Assembly: GCF_017299535.1 (NCBI RefSeq)
Contig: NZ_CP071238.1
Coordinates: 4,960,001 to 5,024,000, forward strand
Reading direction: 5' to 3'
DNA: 64,000 nt
Source of the DNA: Serratia marcescens subsp. marcescens ATCC 13880
GTDB lineage: Bacteria; Pseudomonadota; Gammaproteobacteria; Enterobacterales; Enterobacteriaceae
Under the pieces are notes generated by a model. That model made no database searches. It was not told where the DNA came from and saw nothing but the letters and a program-made list of their open reading frames with translations. Positions 23,081 through 32,945 of this stretch are shown here, piece after piece (the first letter of the stretch is position 1; each line of letters starts with the position of its first letter). The translations under genes and the position numbers were made by a program.

Positions 23081-23686
23081 TTGTCCTTGATGCCATACGC
23101 CATGCTGAGAAAAACCCTCGTCATTGCCTGTCTGTTGCAGGCCGCCGCCAGCGCCTGGGCCAATCCGCCGCCCGCCGATGCAACGCCCGCCGCACCTTAC
23201 CTGCTGGCCGGCGCGCCGACGTTCGATCTGACGGTGGTCAAATTCCGCGAAAAATACAATCGCGACAACCCGAAGCTGCCGATTGGCGAATTCCGCGCCA
23301 TTCCGGCCACCGAAGACGATTCGCCGCTGCTGACGCGCGCCGCCAGCAAACTCAACGAAAACCTGTATGCCTCCACCGCGCTGGAGAAAGGCACCGGCAA
23401 AATCAAAACGTTGCAGATCACTCACCTGCCGCTGCAACAGGCCAATGAAGAAAAAGCCGCGCGCGCCATCGCCATCAACTACATGGCGGCGCTGATGCGC
23501 CAGTTCGAACCGGCGTTGACGGTGGAGCAGAGCCAGAACAAGGTGAACAGCCTGCTGGAAAAAGGCAAAGGATCGCGCTTTTACCAACAGCAGGTCGGCG
23601 CCATTCGCTATGTCGTCTCGGACAACGGCGATAAAGGCGTAACCTTCGCGGTTGAACCGATTAAGCTGGCGCTTTCCGAGCCGTAA
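23081..23686 (+). CDS. yiiQ: DUF1454 periplasmic protein YiiQ
   Basis: A 201-residue protein with an N-terminal signal peptide (MLRKTLVIACLLQAAASAWA) and the DUF1454 stretch APYLLAGAPTFDLTVVKFRE found in E. coli YiiQ. Function is unknown. GGAG at 23071-23074 is best spaced for the TTG at 23081; ATG codons at 23090 and 23102 are alternatives. It precedes tpiA in the E. coli order. Confidence 0.85.
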   Translation: MSLMPYAMLRKTLVIACLLQAAASAWANPPPADATPAAPYLLAGAPTFDLTVVKFREKYNRDNPKLPIGEFRAIPATEDDSPLLTRAASKLNENLYASTALEKGTGKIKTLQITHLPLQQANEEKAARAIAINYMAALMRQFEPALTVEQSQNKVNSLLEKGKGSRFYQQQVGAIRYVVSDNGDKGVTFAVEPIKLALSEP

Positions 23687-23813
23687 CGGCGCGGCATTTA
23701 ATGACGAAAAGCAAAGCCTTCGCGCTTAATGATCTCTATACTGTTGGGCAGGTAAACTGCCGGTCCGGCAGTTGTCATTTCGACTCTCGCGTTCCCTAGT
23801 TGGAGGAAAAAAC

Positions 23814-24581
23814 ATGCGTCATCCATTAGTTATGGGTAACTGGAAGCTTAACGGCAGCACTCACATGGTCAACGAACTGATCGCCGGTCTGCGCAATGAG
23901 CTGAGCAGCGTTGACGGCTGTGGCGTCGCCATCGCCCCGCCGGTGATGTATCTGGATCAGGCCAAGCACGCGCTGGCCGGCAGCCGCATCGCGCTGGGCG
24001 CGCAGAACGTGGACGTTAACCTGTCCGGCGCCTTCACCGGTGAAGTTTCCGCCAACATGCTGAAAGACGTCGGCGCTCAGTACATCATCATCGGCCACTC
24101 CGAGCGTCGCACCTACCACAAAGAAAGCGACGAAGTCATCGCCGAGAAATTCGCCGTGCTGAAAGAAGCCGGCCTGATCCCGGTGCTGTGCATCGGTGAA
24201 ACCGAAGCGGAAAACGCCGCGGGCAAAACTGAAGAAGTGTGCGCGCGCCAGATCGACGCCGTGCTGAAAACGCTGGGCGCACCGGCGATGAAAGGCACCG
24301 TGATCGCCTATGAGCCGGTCTGGGCCATCGGTACCGGCAAATCCGCCACCCCTGCGCAGGCGCAGGCCGTGCACAAATTTATCCGCGATCACATCGCCAA
24401 GCACGATGCCGCGGTTGCCGCTGAAATCATCATCCAGTACGGCGGTTCGGTGAACGACAAGAACGCCGCAGAGCTGTTCTCCCAGCCGGACATCGACGGC
24501 GCGCTGGTTGGCGGCGCCTCGCTGAAAGCCGACGCTTTCGCCGTGATCGTCAAAGCCGCCGCAGCAGCGAAAAAAGCCTGA
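23814..24581 (+). CDS. tpiA: Triosephosphate isomerase
   Basis: TpiA interconverts dihydroxyacetone phosphate and glyceraldehyde-3-phosphate in glycolysis. The 255-residue protein (E. coli 255) has the catalytic Lys in GNWKLNG (residue 11), the catalytic His in IIIGHSERR (about 95), the catalytic Glu in [11 protein letters not shown] (about 167) with loop 6, and the phosphate-binding GALVGGASL. The start is fixed by TGGAGG at 23801-23806. A strong terminator follows. Confidence 0.98.
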   Translation: MRHPLVMGNWKLNGSTHMVNELIAGLRNELSSVDGCGVAIAPPVMYLDQAKHALAGSRIALGAQNVDVNLSGAFTGEVSANMLKDVGAQYIIIGHSERRTYHKESDEVIAEKFAVLKEAGLIPVLCIGETEAENAAGKTEEVCARQIDAVLKTLGAPAMKGTVIAYEPVWAIGTGKSATPAQAQAVHKFIRDHIAKHDAAVAAEIIIQYGGSVNDKNAAELFSQPDIDGALVGGASLKADAFAVIVKAAAAAKKA

Positions 24582-24600
24582 CGGCCCTAGGCTTGCCATA

Positions 24601-24628
24601 AAAAAACCCCGGCTTGCCGGGGTTTTTT
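24601..24628 (+). terminator. Terminator of tpiA, usable by convergent sbp
   Basis: AAAAAACCCCGGC and GCCGGGGTTTTTT pair perfectly over 13 bp around a two-base loop. A- and T-tract arms make it bidirectional, and the sbp stop lies 19 bases away. Confidence 0.93.
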
Positions 24629-24646
24629 ATTGCCGCTTAAACGGCA

Positions 24647-25636
24647 TCAACGTTTGCTGATTTCGTCGAATACGCCGCCGGTGGCGAAGTGCACCTTCTG
24701 CGCTTCGGTCCAGCCGCCGAAAGTGTCATCCACGGTGAACAACTTCAGCTGCGGGAACTGCCCGGCGAACTTGGCCGCCACCGCCGCATCGCGCGGGCGA
24801 TAATAGTTCTGCGCCGCAATAGTCTGCCCTTCCGGTGAATACAGATACTTCAGGTAGGCGGTCGCCACCTCGCGGGTACCGCGTTTATCGACCAGCTTAT
24901 CCACCACCGACACCGTCGGTTCGGCCAGGATCGATTCGCTCGGCGTAATAATCTCGAACTTGTCTTTGCCCAGCTCTTTCTCCGCCAGCAGCGCTTCGTT
25001 TTCCCAGGCGATCAACACGTCGCCGATGCCGCGCTCAACGAAGGTGTTGGTCGAGCCGCGCGCGCCGGAATCCAGCACCTCAACGTTCTTGTACAAGTTT
25101 TTGACGAAGTCCTGCGCCTTGGCCTTATCGTTGTTATTGTGATGCAACGCGTAGCCCCAGGCGGCCAGGTAGTTCCAGCGGGCGCCGCCGGAAGTTTTCG
25201 GATTCGGAGTGATCACCGACACGCCCGGCTTGATCAAATCAGGCCAGTCATGAATCTGTTTCGGGTTGCCTTTGCGCACCAGGAAGACGATGGTCGAGGT
25301 GTAAGGCGCCGAGTTGTCCGGCAGGCGTTTGATCCAGTCTTTCTCGATGCGCCCGCGTTCGGCGATGGCGTCGACGTCATAGGCCAGCGCAAGCGTCACC
25401 ACGTCAGCCTCGATGCCGTTGATCACCGAGGTCGCCTGTTTGCCGGAACCGCCGTGCGACTGGCGCACCGTCACCTTGTCGCCGGTTTCCGCCTGGTAGT
25501 GCTTGCTGAACGCCGTGTTGTAAGCCTGATAGAACTCACGCGTCGGATCGTATGACACGTTCAGCAACTGAATATCCTTCGCCATGGCGCCGGACGCCAA
25601 CAGCACCAATGTCAGACCTACACCCCATTTACGCAT
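24647..25636 (-). CDS. sbp: Periplasmic sulfate-binding protein
   Basis: Sbp captures sulfate (and thiosulfate) for the CysTWA ABC importer. The 329-residue form starting [10 protein letters not shown] is chosen from E. coli alignment; upstream in-frame codons add 45 residues without homology. A signal peptide ends at AMA before [15 protein letters not shown]. Family motifs include SHGGSGKQA near residue 62 and [19 protein letters not shown] near residue 150. It stands alone, convergent with tpiA. CysB control is expected from family knowledge, but I could not delimit a site. Confidence 0.96.
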   Translation of the reverse strand: MRKWGVGLTLVLLASGAMAKDIQLLNVSYDPTREFYQAYNTAFSKHYQAETGDKVTVRQSHGGSGKQATSVINGIEADVVTLALAYDVDAIAERGRIEKDWIKRLPDNSAPYTSTIVFLVRKGNPKQIHDWPDLIKPGVSVITPNPKTSGGARWNYLAAWGYALHHNNNDKAKAQDFVKNLYKNVEVLDSGARGSTNTFVERGIGDVLIAWENEALLAEKELGKDKFEIITPSESILAEPTVSVVDKLVDKRGTREVATAYLKYLYSPEGQTIAAQNYYRPRDAAVAAKFAGQFPQLKLFTVDDTFGGWTEAQKVHFATGGVFDEISKR

Positions 25637-25772
25637 CGACAGGCTCTCCCAGAAAATTAACGCAACCTCAATCGGTTGATTTAGCATCAGAGCCTGCCAG
25701 AAACTTTCCCGGCAATTAAAGAATAAAAAATTTTGGGCTAGATGATTCTGGAATATGTCGCCGGTGAGCATA

Positions 25773-25799
25773 AAAAAGCCCCCGCAAGCGGAGGCTTTC
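25773..25799 (-). terminator. Terminator of pfkA
   Basis: On the minus strand, AAAGCCTCCGC and GCGGGGGCTTT form an imperfect 10-bp stem followed by a T-run, 20 bases past the pfkA stop. Confidence 0.85.
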
Positions 25800-25819
25800 A
25801 GCGCGCGGTGAGCGGCGAA

Positions 25820-26782
25820 TCAGTACAGCTTTTTCGCCGTTTCCAGCCAGTCGCCCTTGAACGGACGCTTCATGTTTTCGATCGCGTCGATGATGTCGTG
25901 ATGCACCATCTTTTCGTTCTGGATACCGACGCAGCGGCCGCCGTACCCCTGCAGCAGCAGTTCGATGGCGTAGGCGCCCATGCGCGAGGCCAGGATGCGG
26001 TCATAGGCGACCGGCGAACCGCCGCGCTGAATGTGGCCCAGCACGGTGGCGCGGGTTTCACGCTTGGTTTCCTGCTCAATGTGGCGCGCCAGCTCATCGA
26101 TGTCGCAGATGTGCTCGGTGATCGCCACGATGGCGTGTTTTTTGCCTTTGGCGATACCGGCCTTGATTTCGCACACCAGATCTTCGCGGTTGAATTCGAT
26201 TTCAGGCAGCACGATGAACTCGCAGCCGCCGGCAATCGCCGCCGCCAGCGTCAGATCGCCGCAGTAACGGCCCATCACTTCCACGATGGAGATACGCTGG
26301 TGCGACGAGGAGGTATCGCGCAGGCGGTCGATCGCTTCCACCACGGTTTCCAGCGCGGTGAAGTAACCGATGGTGTAGTCGGTACCGGCGACATCGTTAT
26401 CGATGGTGCCCGGCAGACCGATGCACGGGAAGCCTTCTTCCGTCAGGCGTTTGGCGCCCATGTAGGAACCGTCGCCGCCGATCACCACCAGCGCGTCGAT
26501 GCCGCGATTCTTCAGGTTTTCAATCGCCTTGGCGCGCACGTTTTCATCCCTGAATTCCGGGAAGCGGGCCGAGCCGAGGAAGGTGCCGCCGCGGTTGATC
26601 ATGTCGGACACGCTATAACGGTCCAGCTGCTCCATGCGATCTTCGTACAAGCCAAGGTAGCCATCGTAAATACCAAAAACTTCCAGACCTTCTGAAAGCG
26701 CAGAACGCACAACGCCGCGGATTGCAGCGTTCATACCCGGCGAATCACCGCCGCTCGTCAGTACACCGATTTTCTTGATCAT
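25820..26782 (-). CDS. pfkA: ATP-dependent 6-phosphofructokinase I
   Basis: PfkA phosphorylates fructose-6-phosphate, the committed step of glycolysis. The 320-residue protein equals E. coli PfkA. It shows the ATP loop [16 protein letters not shown] at the start, GGDGSYMGA near residue 102, the catalytic TIDND near residue 125, and the C-terminal RPFKGDWL. A longer in-frame start lacks homology. Upstream sits a near-perfect Cra site. Confidence 0.97.
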   Translation of the reverse strand: MIKKIGVLTSGGDSPGMNAAIRGVVRSALSEGLEVFGIYDGYLGLYEDRMEQLDRYSVSDMINRGGTFLGSARFPEFRDENVRAKAIENLKNRGIDALVVIGGDGSYMGAKRLTEEGFPCIGLPGTIDNDVAGTDYTIGYFTALETVVEAIDRLRDTSSSHQRISIVEVMGRYCGDLTLAAAIAGGCEFIVLPEIEFNREDLVCEIKAGIAKGKKHAIVAITEHICDIDELARHIEQETKRETRATVLGHIQRGGSPVAYDRILASRMGAYAIELLLQGYGGRCVGIQNEKMVHHDIIDAIENMKRPFKGDWLETAKKLY

Positions 26783-26911
26783 GACTACCTCTGAACTGTG
26801 TAGATGCAATTTCTTAAGAATTCTGTCTCCGCCGATCGTCTTGAAACCTCTCCGGCTGCAGAAAACCAGCTTTATGGCTTATTGCTGGATATTATATCAA
26901 AAACACCCAGC

Positions 26912-26923
26912 TGAATTGATTCA
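26912..26923 (-). promoter_or_regulatory. Cra (FruR) operator of pfkA
   Basis: TGAATTGATTCA is palindromic except at its centre and matches the Cra consensus TGAAWCGNTTNA closely. It lies 130 bases upstream of the pfkA start, where Cra represses pfkA in E. coli. Confidence 0.75.
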
Positions 26924-27013
26924 AGTCACGCAATATAACGGTTAAAACACCGCATGGCACGCTGAGCTAACTCAGATATTCATGATAATACTTCGATCTG
27001 TGCCTCTATCTGA

Positions 27014-27916
27014 TTATAGCTCCCAATGCCCCTGCCTACCCGGCGGCACCACGGAGCATGGATCCAGGTGAATGATGACGTCCGCCCCCGCAAAACGGTG
27101 CCGCAACGCCTGTTCCACCTGATCGGCCAACCGATGCGCCTCGCGCAGCGGCAGCGTGTCGTCCATCTCAAGATGCAGTTGGATAAAACGCGTCGGCCCT
27201 GACTGCCGCGTGCGCAGATCGTGCGCGCCTTTCACCCCGGGCCAGGAGGAAACCACGGCGATAATCGCCTGGCGCTCGTCATCCGGCAACGCCCGATCCA
27301 ACAGCGACTGCACCGCTTCGTAGCCCATGCGCAGCGCGCTATACAGGATGTAAACGCCGATGCCCAGCGCAAACAGCGCATCCGCGCGCTGGAAGCCGTA
27401 CCAGCTTAGCCCAAGAGCGATAAGAATAGCACCATTCATCATGACATCTGACTGATAATGCAGCATATCTGCGCGCACGGCCTGGCTGCGCGTTTTTCTG
27501 ACCACCCAGCGTTGATAGGTGACCAGCATCAGGGTGCTGACCAACGCGATCACCGTCACGACGACCCCAACGCCGGGATCGCGCAGCGTTTGCGGCGCAT
27601 ACAGATGCTGGAAGCCGGTGAGAAACAGAAACAGGGCGGAACCGGAAATAAACATGCTTTGCGCCAGCGCCGCCAGCGACTCCGCTTTGCCGTGGCCGAA
27701 GGTGTGCTCGGCATCGGCCGGCTGCAGCGAATAGCGCACCACCAGAAGGTTGGTCAGCGATGCCGCGATATCGACCAGCGAATCCACCAGCGCCGCCAGC
27801 AGACTGACAGAACCGGTGTGGTACCAGGCGACGATTTTGATCAACAACAGCGACGACGCCAGCGCGGTAGCGGCCAACGCAGCGGACTTTACCAGGCGTG
27901 CATAGCGCTGTTCCAT
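27014..27916 (-). CDS. fieF: Ferrous-iron/zinc cation efflux pump FieF (YiiP)
   Basis: FieF is a cation diffusion facilitator dimer that exports Zn2+ and Fe2+ in exchange for protons. Starting at ATG 27916 gives 300 residues, as in E. coli. Six membrane segments are visible, with the transport-site residues in ALVDSLVDI (helix 2) and HYQSDVMMN (helix 5), and a cytoplasmic C-domain with the metal ligands in [22 protein letters not shown]. It lies between pfkA and cpxP, as in E. coli. Confidence 0.96.
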   Translation of the reverse strand: MEQRYARLVKSAALAATALASSLLLIKIVAWYHTGSVSLLAALVDSLVDIAASLTNLLVVRYSLQPADAEHTFGHGKAESLAALAQSMFISGSALFLFLTGFQHLYAPQTLRDPGVGVVVTVIALVSTLMLVTYQRWVVRKTRSQAVRADMLHYQSDVMMNGAILIALGLSWYGFQRADALFALGIGVYILYSALRMGYEAVQSLLDRALPDDERQAIIAVVSSWPGVKGAHDLRTRQSGPTRFIQLHLEMDDTLPLREAHRLADQVEQALRHRFAGADVIIHLDPCSVVPPGRQGHWEL

Positions 27917-27966
27917 TGAGGGATCCCGGTCAAAAGGTATGGCGCTCAATATAGCGAAATGTCGGA

Positions 27967-27994
27967 TAAAAAAAACCCCGCCATCATGGCGGGG
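27967..27994 (-). terminator. Terminator of cpxP
   Basis: Read on the minus strand, CCCCGCC and GGCGGGG flank a 5-base loop and are followed by nine T residues. Confidence 0.92.
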
Positions 27995-28048
27995 AAGACA
28001 GGGATGGTGTCTATGGCAAGGAAAAACAGGGGACTACTCAGTCGTACT

Positions 28049-28528
28049 TCACTTCTGGGCAGAAGCTTGCTGCAAACCAGAAATTTGCTGCTCCATCTGC
28101 TGCATGCGCTGCTGATGTTTCTGGTCTAAAACACTTTTTTGCTCTGGCGTCAGCAGGTTATACATTTGGTTGCGCACCCGGGCCATTTCGACCTGGCGCT
28201 TGACCTGCTGTTGGGCCATCTTTTCCGCCTGGGCATACACGGCGGCTTCGTCAAATTTCTCTGCGGTCACCAGTTTATGCATGGCTTCCATTTCAGCTAC
28301 ATTGACACCAGGCAGATCGTGCCGGGCCTGGCGCATCAAATCGCGCATTTGCTGGCGCTGCTGTTCGCTGAGGCTGACACCGTCGAACATATGGTGCTGG
28401 CCGGGTATTCGGGTCATCGCGTCGTTGCCGGGAGGTTGAGCTGTGTCCGGTATAGTGTCGGCAGCGAAGGCAGCGGTCGAACCAATTGCCAGCAGTGATG
28501 CCATAACTAATGCGGTCACCTTACGCAT
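28049..28528 (-). CDS. cpxP: Periplasmic stress adaptor CpxP
   Basis: CpxP is a periplasmic helical hairpin that dampens CpxA and delivers misfolded proteins to DegP. The 159-residue sequence has a signal peptide (cleavage after AAFA near residue 22), then the characteristic helical core with the LTxxQ-type motifs [15 protein letters not shown] and [16 protein letters not shown]. It is divergent from cpxRA and shares the CpxR box in the 148-base gap. Confidence 0.95.
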   Translation of the reverse strand: MRKVTALVMASLLAIGSTAAFAADTIPDTAQPPGNDAMTRIPGQHHMFDGVSLSEQQRQQMRDLMRQARHDLPGVNVAEMEAMHKLVTAEKFDEAAVYAQAEKMAQQQVKRQVEMARVRNQMYNLLTPEQKSVLDQKHQQRMQQMEQQISGLQQASAQK

Positions 28529-28608
28529 TTCAACTCCTCAAGCTTTCTCACTTTGCGAATCAACGAGGAGCAGTGTACCGCCACACCTGAAAACCTGCGT
28601 CAGTGCAT

Positions 28609-28623
28609 GTAAAACTACGTAAA
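28609..28623. promoter_or_regulatory. CpxR box in the cpxP-cpxR intergenic region
   Basis: GTAAAACTACGTAAA is a perfect GTAAA-N5-GTAAA site, 54 bases before cpxR and about 80 bases before cpxP. It should drive envelope-stress induction of cpxP and positive autoregulation of cpxRA. Confidence 0.92.
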
Positions 28624-28676
28624 GTCATGGAATGGCAACAGTTGATGACGTATTTTGCGTCTGGAGGTAAATCATA

Positions 28677-29375
28677 ATGAACAAGATTCTGTTAGTTGAC
28701 GACGACCGCGAGTTGACCTCGCTGTTAAAAGAACTGCTTGAAATGGAAGGTTTTAATATCGTCGTCGCGCACGATGGCGAGCAGGCGTTGTCGCTGCTGG
28801 ACAGCTCCGTCGATCTGCTGCTGCTCGACATCATGATGCCGAAGAAAAACGGCATCGATACGTTGAAAGAACTGCGCCAACATCACCAAACGCCGGTCAT
28901 CATGCTGACCGCGCGCGGCAGCGAACTGGACCGCGTGTTGGGCCTGGAGCTGGGCGCCGATGATTACCTGCCGAAACCCTTCAACGATCGCGAACTGGTC
29001 GCGCGCATTCGCGCCATTCTGCGCCGTTCCAACTGGAGCGAACAGCAGCAGCAGGTCGACAGCGGCGCCCCGACGCTGGATGTCGATGGCCTGCAGCTGA
29101 ACCCCGGCCGCCAGGAGGCCAGCTTCGACGGCCAGGTGCTGGATCTGACCGGCACCGAGTTCACCCTGCTGTATCTGCTGGCGCAGCACCTCGGCCAGGT
29201 GGTGTCACGCGAACTGCTGAGCCAGGAAGTGCTGGGCAAACGCCTGACCCCGTTCGATCGCGCCATCGACATGCATATCTCCAACCTGCGGCGTAAGCTG
29301 CCGGATCGCAAAGACGGGCATCCGTGGTTCAAAACCCTGCGCGGGCGTGGTTATTTGATGGTATCTGCAACATGA
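28677..29375 (+). CDS. cpxR: Response regulator CpxR
   Basis: CpxR is the OmpR-family regulator of the envelope stress response. The 232-residue protein has the receiver domain with acidic pocket VDDD (8-10), phospho-acceptor Asp51 in LLLLDIMMP and Lys in LPKPF, then a winged-helix domain ending in the FKTLRGRGYLM wing. The stop overlaps the cpxA start (ATGA), so the pair is translationally coupled. Confidence 0.98.
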   Translation: MNKILLVDDDRELTSLLKELLEMEGFNIVVAHDGEQALSLLDSSVDLLLLDIMMPKKNGIDTLKELRQHHQTPVIMLTARGSELDRVLGLELGADDYLPKPFNDRELVARIRAILRRSNWSEQQQQVDSGAPTLDVDGLQLNPGRQEASFDGQVLDLTGTEFTLLYLLAQHLGQVVSRELLSQEVLGKRLTPFDRAIDMHISNLRRKLPDRKDGHPWFKTLRGRGYLMVSAT

Positions 29376-30766
29376 TCAACAGTTTGACGGCACGCATCTT
29401 CGCCATTTTCTGGTTCACGTTAGCCTTGGTGCTAATGCTGGTGCTGATGGTGCCCAAGCTCGACTCCCGCCAGATGACCTCATTGCTCGACAGCGAGCAG
29501 CGGCAGGGGTTGATGCTGGAACAGCACGTCGAGGCCGAGTTGCAAAACGATCCGGCCAACGATCTGATGTGGTGGCGCCGCCTGTTCCGCGCCATCGACA
29601 AATGGGCGCCGCCGGGCCAGCGCCTGCTGCTGGTCACCAGCGAAGGCCGGGTGATCGGCGCGCAGCGCAACGAAATGCAGATCGTCCGCAACTTCATCGG
29701 CCAATCCGACAACTCGGATCATCCCAAGAAGAAAAAGTACGGCCGCGTCGAGCTGGTCGGGCCGTTCGCGGTGCGCGACGGCGAAGACAACTACCAGCTG
29801 TACCTGATCCGTCCCGCCAACAGCCCGCAATCCGATTTCATCAACCTGATGTTCGACCGGCCGCTGCTGCTGCTGATCGTCACCATGCTGATCAGCGCCC
29901 CGCTGCTGCTGTGGCTGGCCTGGAGCCTGGCGAAACCGGCTCGCAAGCTGAAGAACGCCGCCGATGACGTGGCGCGCGGCAACCTGAAGCAGCATCCGGA
30001 ACTGGAGGCCGGCCCGCAGGAGTTCCTGGCCACCGGCGCCAGCTTCAACCAGATGGTCAGCGCGCTGGAACGCATGATGAACGCCCAGCAACGGTTGATC
30101 TCGGACATCTCGCACGAGCTGCGCACGCCGCTGACTCGCCTGCAGCTGGCCACCGCGCTGATGCGCCGCCGCCACGGCGAAGGCCACGAGCTGGCGCGCA
30201 TCGAAACCGAAGCGCAACGGCTGGATTCGATGATCAACGATCTGCTGGCGCTGTCGCGCGGGCAGCAAAAGGGCGAGCTGGCGCGCGAGCAGTTGAAGGC
30301 CAACGAACTGTGGGCCGACGTGCTGGATAACGCCCGTTTCGAAGCCGAACAGATGGGCAAGCAGTTGGAGATCGCTGCGCCGCCCGGCCCGTGGACGCTG
30401 TTCGGCAACGCGAGCGCGCTGGACAGCGCGTTGGAAAACATCGTGCGCAACGCCCTGCGGTATTCACACACCCGCATCGCCGTGGCGTTCAGCGCCGACA
30501 ATCAGGGCGTGACCATCCAGGTTGACGACGACGGCCCCGGCGTCAGCGCCGAAGACCGCGAGCAGATCTTCCGTCCGTTCTACCGCACCGATGAGGCGCG
30601 CGACCGTGAGTCCGGCGGCACCGGCCTTGGCCTGGCTATCGTCGAGGCGGCGGTCAATCAGCATCGCGGCTGGGTGAAGGCCGAAGACAGCCCGCTTGGC
30701 GGTCTGCGGCTGGTGCTGTGGCTGCCGCTGCATCATCAACGCCTATCGTCTAAGACAGAACAGTAA
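29372..30766 (+). CDS. cpxA: Envelope stress sensor histidine kinase CpxA
   Basis: CpxA senses envelope and inner-membrane stress and phosphorylates CpxR. Starting at ATG 29372 ([14 protein letters not shown], overlapping the cpxR stop) gives 464 residues. Visible are membrane segments near 9-28 and 165-185, a periplasmic sensor loop between them, a HAMP region, phospho-acceptor His248 in [13 protein letters not shown], the N-box [11 protein letters not shown], and G-boxes DDDGPGV and GGTGLGLAI. In E. coli a different set of genes follows; here trmL is next. Confidence 0.97.
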   Translation: MINSLTARIFAIFWFTLALVLMLVLMVPKLDSRQMTSLLDSEQRQGLMLEQHVEAELQNDPANDLMWWRRLFRAIDKWAPPGQRLLLVTSEGRVIGAQRNEMQIVRNFIGQSDNSDHPKKKKYGRVELVGPFAVRDGEDNYQLYLIRPANSPQSDFINLMFDRPLLLLIVTMLISAPLLLWLAWSLAKPARKLKNAADDVARGNLKQHPELEAGPQEFLATGASFNQMVSALERMMNAQQRLISDISHELRTPLTRLQLATALMRRRHGEGHELARIETEAQRLDSMINDLLALSRGQQKGELAREQLKANELWADVLDNARFEAEQMGKQLEIAAPPGPWTLFGNASALDSALENIVRNALRYSHTRIAVAFSADNQGVTIQVDDDGPGVSAEDREQIFRPFYRTDEARDRESGGTGLGLAIVEAAVNQHRGWVKAEDSPLGGLRLVLWLPLHHQRLSSKTEQ

Positions 30767-30782
30767 GAGTTTGCTATCCTGC

Positions 30783-30802
30783 GCCCCTCGTTCACGAGGG
30801 GC
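30783..30802 (+). promoter_or_regulatory. Hairpin between cpxA and trmL overlapping the trmL ribosome site
   Basis: GCCCCTCG and CGAGGGGC flank a TTCA loop, except that the outermost base is shared with the neighbouring sequence. GAGGGG (30796-30801), the likely Shine-Dalgarno of trmL at 8-base spacing, is inside the 3' arm. No T-run follows, so it is not a usual terminator. Confidence 0.55.
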
Positions 30803-30809
30803 CTGCAAC

Positions 30810-31283
30810 ATGCTGAACATCGTTTTATTTGAACCCGAAATTCCACCCAATACCGGCAATATCATCCGCCTGTGCGCCAATACCGGCTTTAATCTGCACC
30901 TGATCGAACCGCTGGGTTTCCCGTGGGACGACAAGCGCCTGCGCCGCGCCGGGCTGGACTATCATGAGTTCACCCGCGTTAGCCGTCATGCCGATTACGC
31001 CGCCTTTCTCGCCGCCGAAAACCCGCAGCGGCTGTTTGCCCTCACCACCAAGGGCACGCCGGCGCACAGCGCCGTCAGCTACCAGACCGGCGACTACCTG
31101 CTGTTCGGCCCGGAAACGCGCGGGTTGCCTGCCGACATCCTCGATGCGCTGCCTGCGCAGCAAAAAATCCGCATCCCGATGCAGGCGCAAAGCCGCAGCA
31201 TGAACCTGTCGAATGCCGTATCGGTAGTGGTGTATGAAGCCTGGCGGCAGCTGGACTATGCCGGTGCGCTGATCAAGGCGTAA
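30810..31283 (+). CDS. trmL: tRNA (cytidine/uridine-2'-O-)-methyltransferase TrmL
   Basis: TrmL methylates the ribose of the wobble base of two leucine tRNAs. The 157-residue SPOUT-class protein starts [20 protein letters not shown] and ends with the trefoil-knot segment [18 protein letters not shown]. The length equals E. coli YibK. The product is cytoplasmic and acts as a dimer. It lies directly after cpxA, whereas in E. coli it neighbours cysE. Confidence 0.95.
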   Translation: MLNIVLFEPEIPPNTGNIIRLCANTGFNLHLIEPLGFPWDDKRLRRAGLDYHEFTRVSRHADYAAFLAAENPQRLFALTTKGTPAHSAVSYQTGDYLLFGPETRGLPADILDALPAQQKIRIPMQAQSRSMNLSNAVSVVVYEAWRQLDYAGALIKA

Positions 31284-31334
31284 TTCGCAACGTCGCGCCA
31301 TACTGGAAAGGTTAACCCCTTCCAGGCACGGCAC

Positions 31335-32108
31335 ATGGCTTTCGTCGCAGAGATTGTCACCCAGTTTCGCCGGCTCGAACCGGCGCTGAACGAGGCGCTG
31401 TTGCGGCTGCAACAGGCGCAAGACAGCGAAGCGCTGCATGACTTGCGCGTCTGCCTGCGCCGCATTCGCAGCCTGCTGCGTCCGTTGCGCGGCTGCCCCG
31501 GCGCAACCCGGCTCGATCGGGACGCCGCCGAATTAGGCAAGCTCACGACGCCGCTGCGCGATCTCGAGGTGCTGATCGCCGAGCTGGCGCGTCATCGCCT
31601 CGATTGGCAGGCCAACGCGCGCCAGAGCGAACTTCAGGCCCGCTGCCGTCAACTGCTCGCTCATCCGCAGCTCATCGGCTTTCCCTCGCTTTTGCACGCC
31701 TGGCCGCGCCGCTTTCGCCGCACCGCGCGGCGCGGCGCCAAACACCGCCTGAATAGACGCCTGCAGCGCCAGCAGCGGCAATTGCGCCGGGCATTGGCCG
31801 ATACCGGCTACGATCGCCATCGCCTGCGGCTGCTGATAAAACGCCTGCGTTACGCGGCTGAAGCCTATCCGCAGCGCCTTCCCCTCTCTCCCGCCGCGAT
31901 GGCGAGCCTGAAAGCGGCGCAAAACGCCCTCGGTGACTGGCACGATCGGGAGATCTGGTGCCTGCAGGCAGAACATCAGGCGGATCTCTGGCCCTTGTTG
32001 CCCCGGTGGCAAGCTGAGCAACGCCAGGCGCTGGTCAGAGCGGACGCCTTGCTCGCCGCCTTATCACCGGCACTGGCGGCGAAAACCGGCGGCGCATCAC
32101 GATCCTGA
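31335..32108 (+). CDS. CHAD-domain protein
   Basis: The 257-residue protein has the helical, basic CHAD fold: ALHDLRVCLRRIRSLLRPL near residue 33 and HRLRLLIKRLRYAAE near residue 160 carry the paired His/Arg/Lys repeats, followed by QNALGDWHDREIW. CHAD domains bind polyphosphate in some proteins, often beside a CYTH/triphosphatase domain. Here CHAD stands alone with no CYTH partner in the window. It lies between trmL and a lipoprotein gene, in the accessory stretch before cysE. A role in polyphosphate binding is inference from the family only. Confidence 0.85.
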   Translation: MAFVAEIVTQFRRLEPALNEALLRLQQAQDSEALHDLRVCLRRIRSLLRPLRGCPGATRLDRDAAELGKLTTPLRDLEVLIAELARHRLDWQANARQSELQARCRQLLAHPQLIGFPSLLHAWPRRFRRTARRGAKHRLNRRLQRQQRQLRRALADTGYDRHRLRLLIKRLRYAAEAYPQRLPLSPAAMASLKAAQNALGDWHDREIWCLQAEHQADLWPLLPRWQAEQRQALVRADALLAALSPALAAKTGGASRS

Positions 32109-32212
32109 AAAAAGGCCGAAGCAGGGCACGCCCGGCCCCGAAAATGCCCGATGAGGCGCAGATAATGCGCTATGTTTTGTAAGGGTAATCACCACTCATC
32201 ATAGGAAACCAC

Positions 32213-32884
32213 ATGAAAAAACAACGCTTGAGCGTTGCCATGGCCGTTCTGGCAGCGGGCCTGTTGCTGGCGGGCTGTTCGTCCAAAGTCACCCAAACGT
32301 CGCAATATTCGGGCTTCTTGTCCGATTACAGCAAACTGCAGGAAACCACCTCACCAAGCGGTCATAAAACGCTGCGCTGGGTAGATCCAAGCTACAAGGA
32401 ATCCAACTATCGCGGCATCTATTTCCAACCGGTGGTCTATTTCCCGTCGGAGAAACCCACGGCGCGCGTCAGCCAGGACACGCTGAACAAGATTAAGGCC
32501 TACGCGACCCAGCGAATCAAAACCGCGCTGCAGAACCGCTTTACCATTCTGCCAAGCCCGACGGGCTCGCGCGTTCTGGTGGCCAAACTCGCCATCACCG
32601 CTGTTTCGGCCGAAAACGAAGACATGAAGTTCTATGAGGTGGTGCCTGTCGCGGCGGTGGTTGCCAGCACTATGGCGGCTACCGGGCACCGGACGCAAAA
32701 TACCGCGCTGTATATCGAAGGCGAGTTGATCGACCAGGATACCGGTAAAACGGTGCTGGAAGTGGTACGCAAGGCCTACGGTAAAACCGTCAACAACGAC
32801 AGCACGCCGGTCACGGCGGATGACGTCAAGGCGGCGATCGACGACATCGTTACCGATATCACCAACTTCCCTAAGCAGGGCTGA
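32213..32884 (+). CDS. DUF3313-like outer-membrane lipoprotein
   Basis: The 223-residue product begins with a lipoprotein signal, LLLAGC, with Cys22 as the lipidated residue followed by SSKVTQ. Serine residues after Cys suggest outer-membrane sorting. The body has the DUF3313 pattern: YSKLQETTSPSGHKTLRWVDP, then a C-terminal domain with IDDIVTDITNF. Function is not known. A good ribosome site (AGGAAACC) precedes ATG 32213, and a GC-rich hairpin follows. Confidence 0.82.
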   Translation: MKKQRLSVAMAVLAAGLLLAGCSSKVTQTSQYSGFLSDYSKLQETTSPSGHKTLRWVDPSYKESNYRGIYFQPVVYFPSEKPTARVSQDTLNKIKAYATQRIKTALQNRFTILPSPTGSRVLVAKLAITAVSAENEDMKFYEVVPVAAVVASTMAATGHRTQNTALYIEGELIDQDTGKTVLEVVRKAYGKTVNNDSTPVTADDVKAAIDDIVTDITNFPKQG

Positions 32885-32901
32885 CCGCCGCCTGAAAAAC
32901 A

Positions 32902-32925
32902 CAGGGGGAGCCGAAGCTCCCCCTG
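32902..32925. terminator. Hairpin between the lipoprotein gene and cysE
   Basis: CAGGGGGAGC and GCTCCCCCTG form a 10-bp perfect stem with a CGAA tetraloop between convergent genes. No T-run follows. Confidence 0.6.
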
Positions 32926-32945
32926 AATGGATACGCAAACGGCGT

